Below are positions 45,769 through 54,509 of a DNA stretch of 64,000 nt, in pieces (the stretch's first letter is position 1; every line of letters begins with the position of its first letter). Source of the stretch: Rhizobium indicum (GTDB lineage Bacteria; Pseudomonadota; Alphaproteobacteria; Rhizobiales; Rhizobiaceae); assembly GCF_005862305.2 (NCBI RefSeq), contig NZ_CP054021.1, positions 1,922,001-1,986,000 on the forward strand, written 5' to 3'. A model generated the notes under the pieces. That model was not told where the DNA came from. It saw nothing but the letters and a program-made list of their open reading frames with translations, and ran no database searches. A program made the position numbers and the translations under genes.

Positions 45769-46485
45769 ATGTCATCCGACCCGACAAGACCGCCGGAAAC
45801 CACCGTTGCCAGTGACAGCGAGGAGCGCATCAAGCGTTTTCTCGCGACCGCTTCGCACGACCTGCAATCGCCGCTCCGCCATATCGCCATGTATGCCGAA
45901 CTGCTGCTCGACGATCTCGAGGAGACGCTCGACGGCGAACAGCTTCAGAGCCTGCGGATGATCATGGAAAAGGCGCAGACGGCGCAGCGCCTCACCAAGG
46001 CATTGATGAGCCTTGCCGGCGGCACACCCCAGGTGACGCCTGAAGAGGTCGATCTGCAGGCGCTCGCCGAAAATGTCTGGGGCGAACTGACCGACGAGAC
46101 GGCGGTCGGCGAGGCGACGCTTGAAAGCGACGGCCTGCCCTCCATCCGTACCGACCCTGCCCTCTTCGGTCTGGTGCTGCGGCATCTGCTGACCAATGCC
46201 CTCATGTATCGCAGCGAAGCGCCGCCGCATGTGGCCATTGCCGCGGAGCGCGAGGGGACGGACTGGTTCATCCGGATTTCCGACAACGGCACGGGCATCG
46301 ATCCCGCCTATCGGGAGCGGATATTTGAGCCTTTCTGGAAATTGCCGAAGCCCGGAACGGTCCAGGGCGCCGGTCTCGGATTGACCACGACGCGGGAGTT
46401 TCTGACGGCGCTCGGCGGCGATATCAGCCTCGAACATTCGGATGAAAGCGGCAGCCGCTTCATCATCCGCCTTCCCATCGCTTGA
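45769..46485 (+). CDS. Soluble sensor-less histidine kinase
   Basis: The protein has 238 residues and no sensor domain or membrane helix. HisKA starts at once with phosphoacceptor His30 in ASHDLQSPLRHIAMYAE. The HATPase domain carries RHLLTNALMYRSEA (N box), ISDNGTGIDP (G1) and GAGLGLTTTREFL (G2). The lack of input suggests activation by a partner protein. It converges with a receiver gene whose stop is 2 bp away, so the two may form a pair. The His motif resembles those of the two other kinases in this island. Confidence 0.88.
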   Translation: MSSDPTRPPETTVASDSEERIKRFLATASHDLQSPLRHIAMYAELLLDDLEETLDGEQLQSLRMIMEKAQTAQRLTKALMSLAGGTPQVTPEEVDLQALAENVWGELTDETAVGEATLESDGLPSIRTDPALFGLVLRHLLTNALMYRSEAPPHVAIAAEREGTDWFIRISDNGTGIDPAYRERIFEPFWKLPKPGTVQGAGLGLTTTREFLTALGGDISLEHSDESGSRFIIRLPIA

Positions 46486-46487
46486 GA

Positions 46488-46925
46488 TCAGATGCTGTAA
46501 TCGTCCTTCCAGAAATCCGGGACGTCATAGGTCACATATTCGCGAATGATGTGTTGCAGCGTCTGGGCATCGATTTCGTCCTTGCCGATGCGGAAATCGA
46601 CGCCGTAATCCGGGAATTCCTGGAAATAACCGCCCGATATATCGGTCGAGACGACGCCGATCGGACCGGTGTAACCGATGCCGCGCAACTCCGGCACCGT
46701 GTCGCGGAAATCGGCATTGGGCAAAAGGCGATTGTCGAGCAGGATGAGATCGAAGCGCGCCGCGCGGATCTTTTCCAGCGCGTCACCGATCGATTGCGAA
46801 TATTCAACCTCGACGGCCGGCTCGGAGAGATCGGCGATCTTCTTCTTGAGCGCGCGGAATTCGATGAATTCGTCGTCGACAAAGAGAACCTTTACGGCAT
46901 TCCTCCGGCCCGTTTCGGTGATCAT
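46488..46925 (-). CDS. Single-domain response regulator
   Basis: The protein has 145 residues: one receiver with Asp17, Asp18, phosphoacceptor Asp64 (LILLDNRLLPN), Ser/Thr in VVSTDIS and Lys in IGKDE. The region after the acceptor Asp is unusual (NRLLPNADFRDTV instead of xMPxxDG), and the C-terminal 25 residues extend past the receiver. There is no output domain. It is 30 bp downstream of a LuxR-type gene in the same direction. Confidence 0.85.
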   Translation of the reverse strand: MITETGRRNAVKVLFVDDEFIEFRALKKKIADLSEPAVEVEYSQSIGDALEKIRAARFDLILLDNRLLPNADFRDTVPELRGIGYTGPIGVVSTDISGGYFQEFPDYGVDFRIGKDEIDAQTLQHIIREYVTYDVPDFWKDDYSI

Positions 46926-46955
46926 CGTCTCATTTCCCCAATCCCGAAACCAACT

Positions 46956-47666
46956 TCACGAAACCAAACCATTCCTCAAGGCGATCGCCACCATATGAAC
47001 GCGGTTCACAGCGTCAAGTTTGCGCGCGGCCGCGGTGATGTGCGAATTGACCGTATGTTCGGAAAGACCGAGAATGATGGCGATTTCCGCCGACGTCTTG
47101 CCTTCGCTCGTCCATTTGACGATTTCCGATTCGCGCTGGGTCAGCCGTCCGGACATTTCCGGCGTCAGGATTTCCTCGTAGAGCTTGTCGAAAATGCGCA
47201 TGGCGTCGAGAAGCATGTCGGCGATCTCACTCTGATCCGGCTCCTGACGCTCGCCGCTGAGCACGAGACAATATCGCCGACCTTCCGGCGTGAACAGCGG
47301 GATGAAGAGAAAGACGCCGCCGAGGAACTCGTTGAAAACAAGATCGGACGGATAATCTTCCGGCTGTGCGCTCCTGCCATGGACCGGCGTGGCCAGGAAC
47401 TGGGCGGTCTTTGCCCGGACGGTGCCCAGCGCTTCCTTCAACGTCGTGATGAAAAGGCCGACACGCCGCTCGGCAACATTGGTGATGACGATATCGCGTT
47501 CACCGAAAGGGGCCGAAGCCTCGGAAATGCGGGCCAGCGCGAAATTATCGAAGTTGTAATGCTGTGCCGCCGATTTCAGCAGACGGAAAAAATCGGTGCG
47601 GTTGATCGCCCGGCTCAGCTCCGGTCCGGCATGAAAGGGAATTGCCGGGGCATTGTTCATTCCCAC
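46956..47666 (-). CDS. LuxR-type regulator with ligand-like domain, VisN/VisR-like
   Basis: The protein has 236 residues. The N-terminal 160 residues form a LuxR autoinducer-binding-like domain, although the Trp/Tyr/Asp signature of AHL binders is not evident. The C-terminal GerE helix-turn-helix is at about 173-230 (TQRESEIVKWTSEGKTSAEI, LGLSEHTVNSHITAAARKLD). Length, layout and the tail ALRNGLVS resemble VisN and VisR. It may regulate the neighbouring signalling genes. Ligand and targets are unknown. Confidence 0.82.
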   Translation of the reverse strand: MGMNNAPAIPFHAGPELSRAINRTDFFRLLKSAAQHYNFDNFALARISEASAPFGERDIVITNVAERRVGLFITTLKEALGTVRAKTAQFLATPVHGRSAQPEDYPSDLVFNEFLGGVFLFIPLFTPEGRRYCLVLSGERQEPDQSEIADMLLDAMRIFDKLYEEILTPEMSGRLTQRESEIVKWTSEGKTSAEIAIILGLSEHTVNSHITAAARKLDAVNRVHMVAIALRNGLVS

Positions 47667-48140
47667 TCTTCCTCTCCTCCCGCCAATGCCTCTAATCCCG
47701 AAATCTTGGGATATACGTCTTAAACGCGAAGAGCTACAAAAATTGCGAGACGATTGATGAGAGATATCGAAAACGGGGACTTTCGATATGTAAGGCGGAA
47801 ATCATCAATTATCTCAACGACAGGTGATGCACGGGCAGATTTTACTGAGGGGCAGTAGTTCTTACCTGGGTATCGTATTCTTCCTGCATTCAACATCCAT
47901 GAATGCGAGAAGGCAGTGCCAGACGTAAGCGCGAGAGAGCCGATAGACCCATTCAGCTAAGGGGTTGGCTGATGTTCGTGGCGGCGAACGCGGGTTGATC
48001 GGTTCTCTCAGCGCTTATTTTGCGTTCCATATTCTTCGCTTCGGTTGCATCTTGTGATGCGTCCTCGACCTTGTCAATTGCGGTTTGTCAGATGGCTTGG
48101 ACGAATGGTAGGGAATAGGGCATACGGCTTTCGCCGTTTT
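47667..48140. other. 474-bp gap without gene
   Basis: The stretch lies between the LuxR-type start and the end of a receiver gene, both on the minus strand. It is less GC-rich than its surroundings and should hold the LuxR-gene promoter. No open frame with a ribosome site, no repeat and no clear hairpin terminator was found. Confidence 0.5.
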
Positions 48141-48518
48141 CTACATCTCAAGATTGAGAATGATCTTGGCAAGGTCAAGTGGCTTTTCCAGATAGACATC
48201 GGCGCCGGCATCGAGTGAGCGCGCGCGGTCCTCGGCAGCATCCGATCCGCTGCAGATAGCAAGCCGCATCGCCTTGAAACGATCATCCAGGCGCAACCGA
48301 GTGATCAGGCCGATTCCGCTATCGAGCGGCATGTAGAGATCGGCGACCAGCAGATCGGGCGAGGTCTTGCCTTCCGCCGCGCGCGTCTCCAGTGCCTCCA
48401 GCGCCAATTCGGCGGTCGAAAAACAGAATAGATCGACGTCTAACTGCTGTTTTTTGCTCATATAGTCGACATAGAAGAGGTCATCCTTGCTATCGTCGAC
48501 ATAAAATAGGGTGGTCAT
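48141..48518 (-). CDS. Single-domain response regulator (Rcp1-like)
   Basis: The protein has 125 residues, one receiver with VDDSKDD at the acidic pocket, Asp60 as acceptor (LLVADLYMPLDSG) and Lys in LEKPL. The sequence fits the group of small receivers that accept phosphate from HDLxEPLR-type kinases. It is divergent from the FixL-PAS kinase gene over a 193-bp gap, so one intergenic region may control both. Confidence 0.87.
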   Translation of the reverse strand: MTTLFYVDDSKDDLFYVDYMSKKQQLDVDLFCFSTAELALEALETRAAEGKTSPDLLVADLYMPLDSGIGLITRLRLDDRFKAMRLAICSGSDAAEDRARSLDAGADVYLEKPLDLAKIILNLEM

Positions 48519-48711
48519 CTAGCACCGTTATCTGGATATTGTTCGAATGAACCTCGCTGTCCTTCGACATCACCATACCGCGGTTCCACTAAAATTCGAT
48601 ATACCTCATCGCAGATCATTTCGCAAAAAGCGCGGCACCGCCCTGCCTTGCCTATTGAGTATTCCTCGATTTCGGAAAAGATGGCCGCGCAAACCGAAGG
48701 AGGACACACGG

Positions 48712-50853
48712 GTGCAGGATCAGGGCAACGTGGACCTGCAGGACCAGCCAAGGCGGCACTACCGTGCCTTTGCGATAGCCGTCGGCTGCCTGATGTTGCT
48801 TCTCGGCGTAACGGCGCTTACCGGCTGGCTGCTGCAGATCGAGATTGTCATTTCGCTGGTTCCCGGCTTTCCATCGATGGCCTTCAATACGGCGCTCTGC
48901 TTCGTGCTTTCCGGCGTGGGACTTGCCACTTCGACACTCGCCGCCCGCCGTTTTCGAGCAACGGCGGCGATCACGGCGGGGCTTGCGGCGGCGATCGCCG
49001 CTGCCCGGCTCGTGGAAATCGTCATGATCGGGCGAACTTTTCACAATGTCGACGTGTTGATCTCGCGCTTCCTGGTTTCGCCGGATTTCATCGCGGAGAT
49101 CGGCGGCGGCATGGGGCCGAACACGGCGCTGGTCTTCCTGATCGCCAATCTCTCGCTGCTGCTCTCGCTCCAGGTGGAGAGGTCCAGAAGCCAGGTGGTG
49201 CAGGAATTGACGAGCTACGTCGTCATCACGCTCGGCATGATCGCGCTGGCCAGCTATGTCACCGATGCCGAACAGGGCTACCGCTGGGGACCCTATGCGG
49301 CGATGGCGCTGCATACGGCGGTCGGCATGGTGATCTTCGGCTCCGGGCTTCTCGCCCGCTCCTGGTGGATGCAGCCGGCAAACCGGGCGCAGATCCCGCT
49401 GTGGATCCCGGCTGCGGTCTGCTTCACCGGCCTTCTCGTCGATCTCTATACGCCGCTGGGTGTCGCCAACGGCATTCTCTATGTACCGCTGGTGCTGACG
49501 GCGCTCTGGTTCGGCAACAGAAATGCGCCGCTTTTCTTCGCCTTTGCCTGTACCGTGCTCCTGATGCTCGGCTTCTTCGCCGTCAAGCACGACGAGGCGG
49601 GGTTCTGGCAGGAGATCGCCAACCGCACCATTACGGCTGCCACGCTTTGGCTGATCGCGCTCTTCGTCTTCTATTTCATGCGCAACACCCATCATCTGGA
49701 AAGCGAGCGTGTCCGCTTCGGCGCGCTGGTGCGCGGCACGCCTGATGCCGTCGTCGTCATCGACGAGCGTGGAACGATCAAGAATTTCAATCCGGCGGCT
49801 GAAAGCATGTTCGGCTACTCCCCGCAGGAGACGATCGGCAAAAACATCAAGATGCTGATGCCCGAACCCTACCATTCCGAGCACGACGGCTATCTCGCGC
49901 ATTACCGGCAGACCGGCGAGGAGCGCATCATCGGCACGACGCGCATGGTCTCCGGACGACGCAAGAACGGCATCGTCTTTCCGATCGATGTTTCCATCAG
50001 CGCCGTCGTCACCGGCCATACGAAAACCTTCGTTGGTATCGTGCGCGACATCAGCGAGCGCGTCCGGCAGGAAGAACGGATGAAAACGACGCTTTCTCAG
50101 CTCGAGGCCTATACGGCCGAGCTCGAGCGCAGCAACCACGACCTCGATGAATTCGCCTATATCGCCTCGCATGATCTCAAGGAGCCGCTGCGCGGCCTGC
50201 ACAACCACTCCCGCTTCCTGTTGGAGGATTATGAAGACAAGCTCGATGCGGACGGCGTGCGCCGGCTGAACCGGCTCGTGCGTCTCAGCCAGCGCATGGA
50301 GAAACTCGTCAACGAGCTTCTTTATTTCTCCCGGCTCGGACGCCAGCAGCTGGCGGTCAAACGCACCGATATCGGCCTGATCGTCAAGGATGTCGTCGCG
50401 ACGATGGAGTTGCTGCTGGAGGAACGGCACGCCAAGGTCATCATCGACGGCCGGCTGCCGGAGGTGGTCTGCGATGCGCCGCGGTTGACCGAAGTGTTCC
50501 GCAATCTCATTACCAACGCGATCAAATACAACGATAAACCGGCGCCGCTCGTCTCGATCGGCTATCTTGACCGGTTCGTCGGCAAGGACGGCACGGTTGC
50601 CCGCAACGTGTTTTTCGTTAAGGATAACGGCAAGGGCATTCCGCAGGAATTCCACGAGGATATTTTCCGCATTTTCAAACGGCTGGAAAAGTCGCAGGAT
50701 TCCGACGACGGGACCGGAGCAGGCCTCACCTTCGTTCGCAAGATCATCGCGCGGCACAATGGCGATATCTGGCTGGAATCCGAGGTCGGCACCGGCACGA
50801 CATTCTACTTCACTCTGGGAAAAAAGCGCGAGGGGCAGAATGCAGCAGCGTGA
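48712..50853 (+). CDS. Membrane histidine kinase with FixL-type PAS domain
   Basis: The chosen GTG start has AAGGAGGA 7 bp upstream and gives 713 residues; longer in-frame starts give a basic, unlikely N-terminus. About seven to eight membrane helices lie in residues 20-320. The PAS domain (about 335-455) has LMPEPYHSEHDGYL and GEERIIGTTR: His391 aligns with the haem-ligand His200 and Arg411 with Arg220 of Bradyrhizobium FixL. HisKA has His487 in ASHDLKEPLRG, and the HATPase has VKDNGKGIP and GTGAGLTFVRKI. It is followed by a receiver gene overlapping by 14 bp. Confidence 0.9.
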   Translation: MQDQGNVDLQDQPRRHYRAFAIAVGCLMLLLGVTALTGWLLQIEIVISLVPGFPSMAFNTALCFVLSGVGLATSTLAARRFRATAAITAGLAAAIAAARLVEIVMIGRTFHNVDVLISRFLVSPDFIAEIGGGMGPNTALVFLIANLSLLLSLQVERSRSQVVQELTSYVVITLGMIALASYVTDAEQGYRWGPYAAMALHTAVGMVIFGSGLLARSWWMQPANRAQIPLWIPAAVCFTGLLVDLYTPLGVANGILYVPLVLTALWFGNRNAPLFFAFACTVLLMLGFFAVKHDEAGFWQEIANRTITAATLWLIALFVFYFMRNTHHLESERVRFGALVRGTPDAVVVIDERGTIKNFNPAAESMFGYSPQETIGKNIKMLMPEPYHSEHDGYLAHYRQTGEERIIGTTRMVSGRRKNGIVFPIDVSISAVVTGHTKTFVGIVRDISERVRQEERMKTTLSQLEAYTAELERSNHDLDEFAYIASHDLKEPLRGLHNHSRFLLEDYEDKLDADGVRRLNRLVRLSQRMEKLVNELLYFSRLGRQQLAVKRTDIGLIVKDVVATMELLLEERHAKVIIDGRLPEVVCDAPRLTEVFRNLITNAIKYNDKPAPLVSIGYLDRFVGKDGTVARNVFFVKDNGKGIPQEFHEDIFRIFKRLEKSQDSDDGTGAGLTFVRKIIARHNGDIWLESEVGTGTTFYFTLGKKREGQNAAA

Positions 50854-51265
50854 TACGCAACCGATCCTGATCGTCGAGGACAGCGAAGACGATTTCGAAG
50901 CGACGATGCGCGCCTTCAAACGCACCAATCTGCGCAACTCGATCCGCTGGGCGGCCTCCGGTCAGGAAGCGCTCGACATGCTTGCCGAGATGGTGCCGAA
51001 ACCGGGGCTGATCCTGCTCGACCTCAACATGCCGGGTCTTGACGGCCGCAAGACGCTGGAGGCGATCAAGTCGAACGCCGGCTGGCGCAAGATCCCGGTG
51101 GTGATCCTCACGACCTCCGACGACGAACGCGATATCGAAGGCTGCTATGCGCTCGGCGCCAATACATATGTGCAGAAGCCGGTGGATCTCGACGGGCTCT
51201 TCGCCGCGATCCAGCGGCTGAAGGAATACTGGTTCGAAATCGCGATCCTGCCACTCGAGGACTGA
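50840..51265 (+). CDS. Single-domain response regulator (Rcp1-like), partner of the FixL-PAS kinase
   Basis: The protein has 141 residues: a receiver with VEDSEDD, acceptor Asp61 (LILLDLNMPGLDG), Thr in ILTTSDDE and Lys in VQKPV, then a short helical end. The start ATG lies inside the kinase end (14-bp overlap, GAGGGGC upstream), so translation is coupled and this is its probable phosphate acceptor. There is no DNA-binding domain, so output must be by protein contact or relay to the following hybrid kinase. Confidence 0.9.
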   Translation: MQQRDTQPILIVEDSEDDFEATMRAFKRTNLRNSIRWAASGQEALDMLAEMVPKPGLILLDLNMPGLDGRKTLEAIKSNAGWRKIPVVILTTSDDERDIEGCYALGANTYVQKPVDLDGLFAAIQRLKEYWFEIAILPLED

Positions 51266-51269
51266 CAGA

Positions 51270-52865
51270 TTGGCGGAACACTGCTCTATTCTCATCATCG
51301 ACGACAACATCGACGATCTCGAGGTCTATCGCCGCATATTGGGCCGCGTTTCCAGCACTGCCTATACCGTCGTGGAGGCGGAGACGGGCGAAGAGGGTCG
51401 TGCGCTGAATGGCCGGAAACGGCCGGACTGCATCCTGCTCGACTATTCGCTGCCGGGGCGAGACGGGCTGGGCGTTCTTGCCGATATCCTGGAGGATGAT
51501 CCCGCCGCCAACGTCATCATGCTGACCGGCCAGGGCAACGAAACCGTCGCCGTCGAGGTGATGAAGAGCGGCGCACGCGACTATCTGACAAAGGATTCGC
51601 TGTCGCCCGAGACACTGCATCGCTGCATTCAGAACGCCATCATGCACGGCATGCTGGAAGCAAAGCTGGAGCAGAAGCGGCAATCGCTTGAGATCTTCAC
51701 CCGCGCCATGGCCCATGATTTGAAGGAGCCGCTCCGGACGATCAAATCCTTCAGCCGCATCCTGCACGGTTCTGCGGCGCTCCCGGCCGAAGACCGGGAA
51801 TTGCTCGATTACGTGCTCAGCGCCGCCGACCACATGGAAGACCTGATCGTCAAGGTCTCGGGCTTCACCAAGCTCGAGGCCTCCGGCGGGCTAGAGCTCA
51901 GGCCGGTCTCGCTCTCGGCCGTGCTCGACCAGGTGGAGGACAATCTTCGCCAGCAGACCGAAAGCCGCGGAGCCGTCATCATCCGCGGGGCGCTGCCGGA
52001 GGTCATGGGCGATGCGACGCTGCTGACCCAGCTCTTGCAGAACCTGGTGTCGAATGCCATCCGCTATTGCGAGCAGAAGGTTCCGGAGATCAGCATCACA
52101 GGCGAAGCGCTGGGCGATACCTGCCGCCTCACCGTGCGTGACAACGGGCCCGGCATCGACCCCGAGCACCGCGAGCTGATCTTCCAGCCGTTCAAGCGTC
52201 TCGTCGGGCGTGGCATCGAAGGCACCGGGCTCGGCCTTGCCATCTGCCGCCGCATCGCGCAGATGCATGGCGGCTCGATCTGGTGCGAGGCAGAAAATGG
52301 GCCGGGCGCCACCTTCGTTCTCGAAGTGCCGCTCGCCGAGGCGAGGCCCGTGCCATCATCCGCATCGGCCGTCCCGCACAGCGCCAGGCCGGCGGAGCAG
52401 TCAGGCGAAGGTTCGGGCAGGCTCGCCGAAGTGCTGCTGGTCGAAGACAGCCCGGCCGACATCCAGCTTCTGAAGATCAAGCTGATGCGGCGGGACAAGG
52501 TGAATTTCAACCTGCATGTCGCCACCAACGGACGCGAGGCGATGCGGCTGCTCGAAGAGCGCGCCGGCATCGCCGATGTGCCGCAGATCGACCTGATGCT
52601 GCTCGATATCAACATGCCGATCATGGACGGCTTCGAGGTGCTGCATGCGCTTTCAGCCGACATCCGCCTCAAGCAAATTCCCGTCTGTATCCTCAGCACC
52701 TCAAGCGACGAGAGCGACATGCGGCGGGCCAGAAATCTCGGCGCGCGCGCCTATATGGTCAAGCCGCCGACCCTGCAGCAACTGGAAGAGGCACTTGAAG
52801 ATGTCGAACATTTGGAGTTGTTGCAGCGCGGCGATTCGCTTGCGCTTTGTGCGGAACAAAATTAA
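51270..52865 (+). CDS. Cytoplasmic hybrid protein: receiver-HisKA-HATPase-receiver
   Basis: The protein has 531 residues from a TTG start (GAGGA 8 bp upstream), 4 bp after the receiver gene. The first receiver (about 5-125) has DDNIDD and Asp58 (ILLDYSLPGRDG). HisKA has His149 in MAHDLKEPLRTIKSF, and the HATPase has LVSNAIRY, VRDNGPGID and GTGLGLAICRRI. A second receiver (about 388-515) has VEDSPAD and LLDINMPIMDG. The kinase is thus placed between two receivers: the first may switch it, the second may take its phosphate. No membrane or DNA-binding part is present. Confidence 0.9.
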   Translation: MAEHCSILIIDDNIDDLEVYRRILGRVSSTAYTVVEAETGEEGRALNGRKRPDCILLDYSLPGRDGLGVLADILEDDPAANVIMLTGQGNETVAVEVMKSGARDYLTKDSLSPETLHRCIQNAIMHGMLEAKLEQKRQSLEIFTRAMAHDLKEPLRTIKSFSRILHGSAALPAEDRELLDYVLSAADHMEDLIVKVSGFTKLEASGGLELRPVSLSAVLDQVEDNLRQQTESRGAVIIRGALPEVMGDATLLTQLLQNLVSNAIRYCEQKVPEISITGEALGDTCRLTVRDNGPGIDPEHRELIFQPFKRLVGRGIEGTGLGLAICRRIAQMHGGSIWCEAENGPGATFVLEVPLAEARPVPSSASAVPHSARPAEQSGEGSGRLAEVLLVEDSPADIQLLKIKLMRRDKVNFNLHVATNGREAMRLLEERAGIADVPQIDLMLLDINMPIMDGFEVLHALSADIRLKQIPVCILSTSSDESDMRRARNLGARAYMVKPPTLQQLEEALEDVEHLELLQRGDSLALCAEQN

Positions 52866-52949
52866 GCGATCGTCATTGGCAACGGTATGACCTTCGCAGC
52901 TCTCATACTCGCGCTCCTGACGACACCGCTTCAATCAGGACTGCTCTCG

Positions 52950-54506
52950 ATGGTATCAGGCATACATCACATCACGGCCGTCACCCGCAAGGTGCAGGCG
53001 AATGTGGACTTCTACGCGGGATTTCTCGGCATGCGGCTCGTCAAGCAGACAGCCGGTTACGAGGACGCGACACAGCTTCATCTGTTCTACGGCGATGCAG
53101 TGGGGGCGCCGGGCTCGCTGCTGACCTTCCTCGCCTGGGAAGATGGCGCGCCCGGCCGGGCCGGTTACGGCCAGATCAGCGAAATATCGCTGTCGATCAA
53201 TCCCACCAGCATCGGCTACTGGCTGACGCGCGCCATGAGCTTCGGTCTGAGCTCAGAGGGACCGGCCGACGAATTCGGCGAGCCAGTGCTCAGGCTGAAG
53301 GATCCTGACAACATCATCCTCAAGCTCGCGGGCGCAAAGAACCTCGCATCGCCGGCCGCCTGGGACGGCGCCTCGATCCCGGTCGAGCATGCCGTTCAGC
53401 GCGTGCGCGGCGCGACCATGCTGACGGAGAAGCCCGCCGAAAGCCGCAGTTTCCTCGAGACGCATTTCGGTTACCGCTTCCAGGCCAGCCGCGGCACGAT
53501 CGACAGGCTGGTGTCGCAATCCGGTGACGTCATCGACGTGCGGGATGCGCGCGGCTTCTGGTCCGGCGCGCCGGGCACCGGGACGGTCGATCACGTCGCT
53601 TTCCGCGCTGCCGACGAGGAGACGCTGCTTTCCGTTCGCAAGGCTCTTGAGGCGACCGAGGCATCGCCGACCAACATGCATGACCGCAAATATTTCCGCT
53701 CGCTCTACGCCCGCGAGCCCGGCGGCACGCTGGTGGAACTCGCCACCGACAAGCCCGGCATGACCGTCGACGAAGAGCAGGCCGCCCTCGGGGGGAAGCT
53801 GTTCGCGCCACCCGAAGCCATCACCAACCTTCACGACCTGAAGGTGATGTTGCCGCAATTTTCAATGCCTGGCCAGCCGCGTGTCAATTATCGCGAGCTG
53901 CCATTCGTCCACCGGTTCTATACGCCCCCGGACCCCGATGGCAGCGTCTTCGTTTTGTTGCACGGCTCCGGCGGCAATGAGACGACGCTGATGCCGCTCC
54001 TGAACAAGGCGGCGCCGCGGGCGACGCTGCTCGGCGTGCGCGGCCGGGCGACGGAGGAAGGTTTTCCGCGCTGGTACAAGCGCATTACGCCCTTCTCCTT
54101 CGATCAGAACGACATCAAGACCGAGGCCGAAGCCTTCGCGGCCTTCATCGAAGGCGCCGTCAAATCCTACGGGCTCGATCCTCAGAAGGTCGTCTATGTC
54201 GGTTATTCCAATGGCGCCAACCTCCTGAACTCGCTGCTTTACCTGCACCCGAACCTGGTTCACAAGGCGGTGCTGCTCCGCTCCATGCCTGTACTCAGCG
54301 ACTATCCGCATGCCGATCTGAAAGGCACGGACCTGCTCGTCATCAGCGGCAAGACGGATGCCTATGGCAAATATGCGAGCGAGTTGGAAGAAAGGCTGAA
54401 GAGTTCGGGCGCCACCGTCGATTCCGACGTCATCCCCGGCGGCCACGATCTCGGCGATGCCGACATTCCGATCATCCAGAAATGGCTGTTGCAGGAAAAT
54501 CGCTGA
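52950..54506 (+). CDS. Fused glyoxalase-fold ring-cleaving dioxygenase (MhqO-like) and carboxylesterase (MhqD-like)
   Basis: The chosen start MVSGIHHITAVTRKVQANVD gives 518 residues; 21 upstream codons look like non-coding leader. Residues 1-300 hold two VOC/glyoxalase modules with candidate metal ligands in IHHITAV, TVDHVAFRA and the Glu of GGTLVELATD. Residues about 325-515 form an alpha/beta-hydrolase of the phospholipase/carboxylesterase family with oxyanion LLHGSGGNE, nucleophile Ser420 in GYSNGAN and His in GGHDLG. In Bacillus the separate MhqO and MhqD proteins answer to quinones; the fusion suggests a two-step detoxification of quinone-like compounds. Confidence 0.88.
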   Translation: MVSGIHHITAVTRKVQANVDFYAGFLGMRLVKQTAGYEDATQLHLFYGDAVGAPGSLLTFLAWEDGAPGRAGYGQISEISLSINPTSIGYWLTRAMSFGLSSEGPADEFGEPVLRLKDPDNIILKLAGAKNLASPAAWDGASIPVEHAVQRVRGATMLTEKPAESRSFLETHFGYRFQASRGTIDRLVSQSGDVIDVRDARGFWSGAPGTGTVDHVAFRAADEETLLSVRKALEATEASPTNMHDRKYFRSLYAREPGGTLVELATDKPGMTVDEEQAALGGKLFAPPEAITNLHDLKVMLPQFSMPGQPRVNYRELPFVHRFYTPPDPDGSVFVLLHGSGGNETTLMPLLNKAAPRATLLGVRGRATEEGFPRWYKRITPFSFDQNDIKTEAEAFAAFIEGAVKSYGLDPQKVVYVGYSNGANLLNSLLYLHPNLVHKAVLLRSMPVLSDYPHADLKGTDLLVISGKTDAYGKYASELEERLKSSGATVDSDVIPGGHDLGDADIPIIQKWLLQENR

Positions 54507-54509
54507 CGA

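Noticed and set aside
48652..50937. 761-codon minus-strand open frame opposite the FixL-PAS kinase
   Set aside because: The plus strand encodes a complete kinase with all motifs; the antisense product is Arg/Asp/His-rich without domains.
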